Shown here in pieces: positions 58,760 to 64,000 of a stretch of 64,000 bases of DNA; the stretch's first letter is position 1, and every line of letters begins with the position of its first letter. Position numbers and translations under genes: made by a program. Origin of the DNA: Gammaproteobacteria bacterium (lineage in GTDB: Bacteria > Pseudomonadota > Gammaproteobacteria > Eutrophobiales > Eutrophobiaceae); NCBI GenBank assembly GCA_028279365.1, contig JANQNX010000015.1, forward strand, positions 62,001-126,000, given 5' to 3'. The notes beneath the pieces are model-generated. The model saw nothing but the letters and a program-made list of their open reading frames with translations. It was not told the DNA's origin and did not search any database.

Positions 58760-61351
58760 TCAGGCGGCATCCGCTTTTTCTGCAATAAAGCTCAACTTAT
58801 CGTTGATAATATCCACCCGAATAACACAGTTGGGCAGAAATTCGCCAGCGAGTATCTTCTCCGCGATTGGTGTCTCAATTTCATCCTGGATCGCCCGTTT
58901 TAACGGTCGTGCGCCGTAGACCGGATCAAATCCTGCCGATCCCAGATAGTTAATTGCACTGTCGCTAATGGTAAGCGCTAGCTCTTGTTCTGCAAGCCGG
59001 TGACGTAATCTGTCCAGTTGGATAGTGGCAATCGCGTTAATTTGGTCTTTGATTAACGCATGGAATACGACAACTTCGTCGATTCGATTCAGAAATTCAG
59101 GACGAAAATGCTGACTCACCTCATGCATGACGACCTCTTTCATGGTCGCGTACTCCGAGTCTGCTGTCATTTCCTGGATCAGGTTAGATCCCAGGTTTGA
59201 GGTCATGACGATAACAGTATTTCTGAAATCGACCGTTCTGCCATGTCCATCGGTTAATCTGCCGTCATCCAATACCTGTAGCAAGATATTAAATACATCG
59301 TTATGGGCTTTTTCAATTTCATCGAGCAAAATTAAACTATAAGGGCGTCGTCTGACGGCTTCAGTCAAATAGCCACCCTGTTCGTAGCCAACATAGCCTG
59401 GCGGTGCCCCAATAAGACGTGCCACTGAATGCTTTTCCATGAATTCCGACATATCAATTCGGATCATCGCGTCTTCACTATCAAACAAAAACTCCGTTAA
59501 GCTTTTACAAAGCTCGGTTTTACCGACACCAGTCGGTCCCAATAGTAAAAAACTACCATTCGGTTTTTGTGGATCGGATAGGCCAGCCCGCGAACGGCGT
59601 ATGGCATTTGATACGGCAGTGATCGCCTGTTCCTGACCAACGACGCGCTTATGCAACTGCGCCTCCATCGACAGTAATTTTTCTTTTTCGCCCTCTAACA
59701 TTTTGTTGACAGGAATACCGGTCCAGTTTGCCACGACTTCGGCAATTTCATTTTCGGTCACTTTATTTCTCAGTAATTTCATGTCCTGCATCTCTGCCTG
59801 ACCAGCCATGTCCAGTTGTTTTTCCAGCTCAGGAATGGTGCCATATTGCAATTCTGACATTTGATTGAGATCGCCAGCACGTTTGGCCGCTTCAAACTCT
59901 ATCCTGGCCTGTTCCAGTTTTTCTTTTATTGTATGTGAGCCTTGCAATGCGGCTTTTTCAGAGACCCAAATCTCTTCGAGATCGGTATACTCACGCTCGA
60001 CTTCTTTAATGTCAGCTTCTAGTGATTCGAGTCGTTTTTTAGACGCATCATCGGTTTCTTTTTTCAACGCTTCACGTTCGATCTTCATCTGAATCAAGCG
60101 GCGTTCCAGCCGATCCATTGATTCGGGTTTTGAATTAATTTCTATACTGATGCGACTGGCTGACTCATCAATCAAATCAATTGCCTTATCCGGTAATTGT
60201 CGATCAGTGATATAGCGGTGCGATAATGTTGCTGCAGCGACAATAGCGGGGTCGGTAATCTGAACGTTATGATGCACTTCATAACGTTCTTTTAAACCAC
60301 GAAGTATAGCGATAGTGTTGTCTACATCGGGTTCGTTAACCAGCACTTTCTGAAAACGGCGTTCCAATGCTGCATCTTTCTCTATATTCTCGCGGTATTC
60401 ATCCAATGTAGTGGCACCGATACAATGCAGCTCACCTCTTGCCAAGGCAGGTTTAAGCATGTTACCGGCATCCATCGCACCTTCGGCCTTACCTGCACCC
60501 ACCATGGTATGGACTTCATCGATAAAAAGAATGATCTGTCCTTCCTGTTTTGCCAAATCATTTAATACGGCTTTTAGTCTCTCCTCGAATTCTCCACGGA
60601 ATTTAGCGCCGGCAATCAATGAACCCATATCCAAAGATAGCAATCGTTTACTTTTTAATGCATCTGGGACTTCAGCGTTAACAATACGTTGCGCGAGACC
60701 TTCAACGATAGCCGTTTTACCGACGCCCGGTTCACCAATTAATACCGGGTTATTTTTAGTTCGTCGTTGCAGTACCTGGATCGTTCTTCTTATTTCTTCG
60801 TCTCGACCTATTACCGGATCAAGTTTACCGCTTTCAGCTCTGGCGGTTAAATCAATCGTGTATTTTTGCAGCGCTTGTCGATTTTCTTCAGCATTGGAAT
60901 CGTTCACAGATTCACCACCACGCACGGCATCAATTGCCGCATTAATCCTGCTTTTATCTGCGCCACATTGCTTGAATAACTGGCCAAGTTTGCCTTTATC
61001 TTCCAATACAGCAAGTGCAAATAATTCGCTGGAAATGTATTCATCATTTCTTTGCTGAGCCGCCTTATCCATCAGGTTTAGTAATCGTTCAAGATCGCGA
61101 CTAATATGCACATCGCCTGCGGCACCACTCACTTTTGGTAGAGAACTTAGTAGCTGGTCTATACCCATTTTCAATTGAGTAATATCGATACTTGCATTGG
61201 CTAGCAGATGTTGAAGTGTTCCGCCGTCTTGTTCCAATAATGATTTGGCTAAATGAACAGGCTCAAGATATTGGTGATCCTGACCTAGCGCTAGGCTTTG
61301 TGCATCGGCTAGTGCCAGCTGTAATTTTGTTGTGAGTTTATCCGGTCTCAT
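58760..61351 (-). CDS. clpB: Disaggregase ClpB
   Basis: ClpB works with DnaK to pull proteins out of aggregates. The 863-aa product has the Clp N domain (1-about 145), the first AAA+ domain with GEPGVGKT at 206-213, the coiled-coil middle domain (about 410-525) and the second AAA+ domain with GPTGVGKTE near 605. Arginine fingers and pore tyrosine region [12 protein letters not shown] are present. A sigma32 promoter lies 33 bases upstream. Confidence 0.99.
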   Translation of the reverse strand: MRPDKLTTKLQLALADAQSLALGQDHQYLEPVHLAKSLLEQDGGTLQHLLANASIDITQLKMGIDQLLSSLPKVSGAAGDVHISRDLERLLNLMDKAAQQRNDEYISSELFALAVLEDKGKLGQLFKQCGADKSRINAAIDAVRGGESVNDSNAEENRQALQKYTIDLTARAESGKLDPVIGRDEEIRRTIQVLQRRTKNNPVLIGEPGVGKTAIVEGLAQRIVNAEVPDALKSKRLLSLDMGSLIAGAKFRGEFEERLKAVLNDLAKQEGQIILFIDEVHTMVGAGKAEGAMDAGNMLKPALARGELHCIGATTLDEYRENIEKDAALERRFQKVLVNEPDVDNTIAILRGLKERYEVHHNVQITDPAIVAAATLSHRYITDRQLPDKAIDLIDESASRISIEINSKPESMDRLERRLIQMKIEREALKKETDDASKKRLESLEADIKEVEREYTDLEEIWVSEKAALQGSHTIKEKLEQARIEFEAAKRAGDLNQMSELQYGTIPELEKQLDMAGQAEMQDMKLLRNKVTENEIAEVVANWTGIPVNKMLEGEKEKLLSMEAQLHKRVVGQEQAITAVSNAIRRSRAGLSDPQKPNGSFLLLGPTGVGKTELCKSLTEFLFDSEDAMIRIDMSEFMEKHSVARLIGAPPGYVGYEQGGYLTEAVRRRPYSLILLDEIEKAHNDVFNILLQVLDDGRLTDGHGRTVDFRNTVIVMTSNLGSNLIQEMTADSEYATMKEVVMHEVSQHFRPEFLNRIDEVVVFHALIKDQINAIATIQLDRLRHRLAEQELALTISDSAINYLGSAGFDPVYGARPLKRAIQDEIETPIAEKILAGEFLPNCVIRVDIINDKLSFIAEKADAA

Positions 61352-61383
61352 TTACTTGCTCATGTGTGATTCTATTAAGCAAT

Positions 61384-61411
61384 AAATGGGGTTAGTAATG
61401 ACGGTTTCAAG
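61384..61411 (-). promoter_or_regulatory. clpB: sigma32 heat-shock promoter of clpB
   Basis: Read on the minus strand, CTTGAAA (61411-61405) and CCCCATTT (61391-61384) are 13 bases apart. Both boxes match the RpoH consensus (CTTGAAA, CCCCATnT). clpB starts at 61351. This predicts strong heat induction. Confidence 0.92.
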
Positions 61412-61448
61412 CCCACTTATGCGCAGGACTTATGACAAGCAGTATGGG

Positions 61449-62870
61449 TTAATAAACACCGATATCAATATAGGATCGAACAATCTTATTAATTGCTACC
61501 ACATAGCTTGCTGTGCGATAGTCGGTTACCTTGTCATTGTTATCCATGACTTCCTTTAACTGTTGGTAGCTGTTGCGCATGGTGTCGTCCAGTCCGGAGC
61601 GAACCAAATCCAGCTCGTCGGCACCATAAACCAGCTCATCCTGCATCCAGTTTTCCGGTGTTTTTCCGGTCATCGTTTCCAGCGCTTGTAACAATCTCGC
61701 ACCACGTAATTCATCATGTCTTCGTTCCATACGACCAAAGCGAATATGCGATAGATTTCTGACCCACTCAAAATAGGAAACGGTGACGCCGCCAGCATTA
61801 ACAAATGCATCGGGTAAAATGGTGACGCCGCGATTTCGTAAAATATCGTCTGCCTCAAACGTGACGGGTCCGTTGGCGGCTTCTACGATCAATTTGGTAT
61901 TAATGTTGTCCGCATTTTTTCCGGTTATCTGTGCTTCCATTGCCGCAGGAATTAAGATATCGCATTCGATTTCAAGGCCCGCTGCCGCATTTTCACTGAA
62001 TGTTGCTTCGGGAAACCCCTTGATGGTTTTGTGTTCGTTAATATGTTGCCGAACATTTTCTACGTTAATCCCTTCCTCGTTAACGAGGATGCCATCCCGT
62101 TCGAGAATGGCAATGATCAAACAATCATCTTCCTCGTCCAGAAGTTTGGCAGCGTGATAACCGACATTACCCAGGCCTTGTACCACGATCCTTTTTCCGC
62201 CAAGTCCGGGTTTTAGTCCGGCATTAATGACATCGTCAGGGTTTCTAAAGAATTCACGGATGACATAAACCACACCTCTACCCGTGGCTTCTGTTCGGCC
62301 TCTGATACCACCATGTGCGACCGGTTTACCAGTCACACAGCCTAATGTATTGATATCTTCCGGATGTAAATGTTTATAAGTATCGGCTATCCATGCCATC
62401 TCTCTCTCGCCGGTGCCCATATCCGGAGCAGGCACATTGGTAGCCGGACTTAAAAAACCTTTACGTACTAATTCCCTGGCAAATCGTCGGGTAATTCGTT
62501 GCATGTCATCACGGGTATACTTTCGAGGATCAATTAATAACCCACCTTTGGAACCACCGAAAGGCACGTCGACGATTGCACATTTATAGGTCATCAGTGC
62601 TGCCAGCGCTTCGACTTCGTCTTCATCAACATAAGGCGCAAAGCGGATACCCCCTTTCGAAGGTAATCGATGATCGCTATGCACAGCACGCCAGCCAGTA
62701 AATACCTCTATTTTTCCGTTGATTTCTACCGGAAAGCTGACTTTTATGGTCGCATTACATGCCTTTAGTGCACTTGCAATCCCAGTATCAATTTCGAGAA
62801 CGTTAATCGCCCGGTCGACCATGTAGTTAACGCTTTCACTGAAACTTAATGTTTTATTATTATTTTCCAC
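61449..62870 (-). CDS. Glu/Leu/Phe/Val dehydrogenase family, probable glutamate dehydrogenase
   Basis: This enzyme probably interconverts glutamate and 2-oxoglutarate plus ammonia. The 473-aa product has GGIRFAPYVDEDEVEALAALMTYKCAIVDVPFGGSKGG with the catalytic lysine, PAPDMGTGEREMAW with the catalytic aspartate, and the Rossmann motif VVQGLGNVGYHAA. The closing VNAGGVTVSYFEW is typical of NAD-type hexameric enzymes. Cofactor choice cannot be read safely. It stands between clpB and pgeF, which are adjacent in E. coli, so it is an insertion in conserved synteny. Confidence 0.93.
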   Translation of the reverse strand: MENNNKTLSFSESVNYMVDRAINVLEIDTGIASALKACNATIKVSFPVEINGKIEVFTGWRAVHSDHRLPSKGGIRFAPYVDEDEVEALAALMTYKCAIVDVPFGGSKGGLLIDPRKYTRDDMQRITRRFARELVRKGFLSPATNVPAPDMGTGEREMAWIADTYKHLHPEDINTLGCVTGKPVAHGGIRGRTEATGRGVVYVIREFFRNPDDVINAGLKPGLGGKRIVVQGLGNVGYHAAKLLDEEDDCLIIAILERDGILVNEEGINVENVRQHINEHKTIKGFPEATFSENAAAGLEIECDILIPAAMEAQITGKNADNINTKLIVEAANGPVTFEADDILRNRGVTILPDAFVNAGGVTVSYFEWVRNLSHIRFGRMERRHDELRGARLLQALETMTGKTPENWMQDELVYGADELDLVRSGLDDTMRNSYQQLKEVMDNNDKVTDYRTASYVVAINKIVRSYIDIGVY

Positions 62871-62916
62871 TGCCCGGCTCCTTGATAGTTAGTTAAAGCT
62901 TAGTTCATTTTTTTTC

Positions 62917-63663
62917 TTATTCCATCCATATCATGCATGCTGTTCTACCTGTCACTCCATCTCGCCTGTAGGAATAAAATTTCTCTTCATGTTGATAACT
63001 GCAATATGTGGACCGATAAATATGATTGATTCCGGTTTCTCGTAGATTTAACTCCGCTAATTTTGCCAGATCGCAAAGCCAATGCGTTTCATCAAGCTGT
63101 TCAAAAGCTTCGTTTGCGAGATTAGAGGCTTGCTGACAAGCGTCGTAAACATCTTTTTTGACCGGATAATGTGCCTCGGAGATATGTGGGCCAATCCATA
63201 TATAAAGCTGAGATGGATCGTTAAAGAAGTACTTCAGTTTATTCAAAATACCGGCAGAGATTCCTTTCCAGCCGCAATGAATTGCTGCTACGCATTTTTG
63301 TATAGGGTCATAAACGAGTATTGGCATACAGTCTGCGGTTAATACTGCGCATATTTGATTAGACATACTGGTAAAACTCGCATCGCCTTCAATATTGTCA
63401 GGTCTTTTATCCAGATTTAACCAGCGGTCGCTATGAATCTGATTTAGCCAAACAGGCATAACCGGTAAGTTAAGTTGTTCGACAAGGAACTGACGATTTT
63501 TACTAACTGACTCGGCGTCATCATTGACATGCATAGCGAGATTAAGACTTTTGTATTGATCGTTACTGAATCCGTTATTACGAAATGTCATGCCAGCTCT
63601 AACTTGCTGCTTGACTGGCCAATCTGCTTCTTCCCAGATTAAACTTGAATTAATGGCAGTCAT
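62917..63663 (-). CDS. pgeF: Multicopper-like purine nucleoside enzyme PgeF (YfiH/LACC1 family)
   Basis: Family members act on adenosine and inosine and in bacteria correct misincorporated serine in cell-wall precursors. The 248-aa product has the zinc triad H77, C112 and H129 (NQIHSDR, TADCMP, AIHCGWKG), IGPHISEAHYPV and the C-terminal YCSYQHEEKFYSYRRDGVTGR. It overlaps rluD by 14 bases. Confidence 0.95.
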   Translation of the reverse strand: MTAINSSLIWEEADWPVKQQVRAGMTFRNNGFSNDQYKSLNLAMHVNDDAESVSKNRQFLVEQLNLPVMPVWLNQIHSDRWLNLDKRPDNIEGDASFTSMSNQICAVLTADCMPILVYDPIQKCVAAIHCGWKGISAGILNKLKYFFNDPSQLYIWIGPHISEAHYPVKKDVYDACQQASNLANEAFEQLDETHWLCDLAKLAELNLRETGINHIYRSTYCSYQHEEKFYSYRRDGVTGRTACMIWME

Positions 63664-64000
63664 GTTTTGCCAGATGGTTGATTAAATGTTGAAAGTCATC
63701 GGGTAAGGGTGCGTCGAATTGACACTCCTGTGCTGTAACAGGGTGGGTAAAACGAAGCGAATAGGCATGTAAGGCTTGCCTGTTAAAATTAAGAATCGTT
63801 TCTTTTGTCTGATCGTTTAACCCTTTCTGGAGCGAGCGATTTTTGCCATAGACCGAATCGCCGATAAGAGCATGGTTGATATGCGCCATATGGACGCGAA
63901 TCTGGTGAGTGCGACCGGTCTCAAGACTTACTTTTACGTGGGTGTAATGATCGAAACGTTTGATTAATCGATATCGGGTAATCGCAATTTTACCATTTTC
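63650..64000 (-). CDS. rluD: 23S rRNA pseudouridine synthase RluD, C-terminal part
   Basis: RluD makes pseudouridines 1911, 1915 and 1917 in helix 69 of 23S rRNA. Only the last 116 codons are in the window. The frame is open to base 64000 and includes LETGRTHQIRVHMAHINHALIGDSVYG, the family's late RNA-binding motif, and the usual end LPDDFQHLINHL. The catalytic aspartate lies outside. The rluD-pgeF pair is standard. Confidence 0.93.
   Translation of the reverse strand, partial: ENGKIAITRYRLIKRFDHYTHVKVSLETGRTHQIRVHMAHINHALIGDSVYGKNRSLQKGLNDQTKETILNFNRQALHAYSLRFTHPVTAQECQFDAPLPDDFQHLINHLAKHDCH

Noticed and set aside
60411..61058. 215-codon open frame opposite clpB
   Set aside because: It is antisense to a conserved ClpB domain; the Ser/Pro-rich composition is typical of such shadows.

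Overview
The window is a dense block of core chromosome from a gammaproteobacterium. By eye its base composition is moderate, with slightly less than half G+C and some AT-rich intergenic regions. From memory, the order mlaC-ibaG-murA-hisGDC-degS/algW, petABC-sspAB, dolP-diaA-yraN-lpoA-rsmI, rnpB-mraZ-dcw-lpxC-DUF721-M23-secA-argJ-mutT, then zapD/yacG-coaE-pilDCB and clpB-pgeF-rluD is what pseudomonads and other basal gammaproteobacteria carry. I see no phage, insertion sequence, CRISPR array, rRNA or tRNA. Genus and order cannot be fixed from the sequence alone.

Layout: (1) 1-5051: the end of pdxB, purN, a large RND/MMPL-type exporter and mlaC, closed by a clear terminator. (2) 5149-9706: ibaG-murA-hisG-hisD-hisC, facing a DegS/AlgW-type protease gene. 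(3) 11154-14920: the cytochrome bc1 operon petABC and then sspAB. (4) 14953-19147: rapA on the minus strand, divergent from an aminopropyltransferase-like gene and a macrodomain gene. (5) 19144-23487: the dolP-diaA-yraN-lpoA group on the minus strand, divergent from rsmI. (6) 23603-27820: accessory genes (small exported protein, HIT-like protein, c-di-GMP phosphodiesterase-like membrane protein), the RNase P RNA, then a YtoQ-like and a Sel1-repeat gene. (7) 28033-46720: a complete dcw division and cell-wall cluster from mraZ to ftsZ, then lpxC. It starts at a strong sigma70 promoter followed by three MraZ boxes, and most genes overlap or nearly touch. (8) 46738-53163: DUF721/DciA-type gene, M23 peptidase, secA, argJ and a Nudix-ThiE fusion. 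(9) 53147-58620: yacG, zapD, coaE, pilD, pilC and pilB on the minus strand. (10) 58760-64000: clpB with a textbook sigma32 promoter, a glutamate dehydrogenase, pgeF and the 3' part of rluD, all on the minus strand.

Taken together, the genes supply peptidoglycan precursors (murA-G, mraY, ddlB), their polymerisation and placement (ftsW, ftsI, ftsQLAZ, lpoA, zapD), outer-membrane biogenesis (lpxC, mlaC, dolP, the RND exporter), protein export and quality control (secA, degS, clpB, sspB), respiration (petABC), and histidine, arginine, purine, PLP and CoA synthesis.

The most unusual points are an orphan mlaC placed behind an RND-type exporter instead of in an mlaFEDCB operon, a PilB whose usual zinc-binding tetracysteine positions are NPNN and ETED, a PurN with an uncommon active-site-loop variant, and small accessory cassettes slotted into otherwise conserved synteny. 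No clearly undescribed multi-gene system is evident; the RND-MlaC pair is the best candidate.
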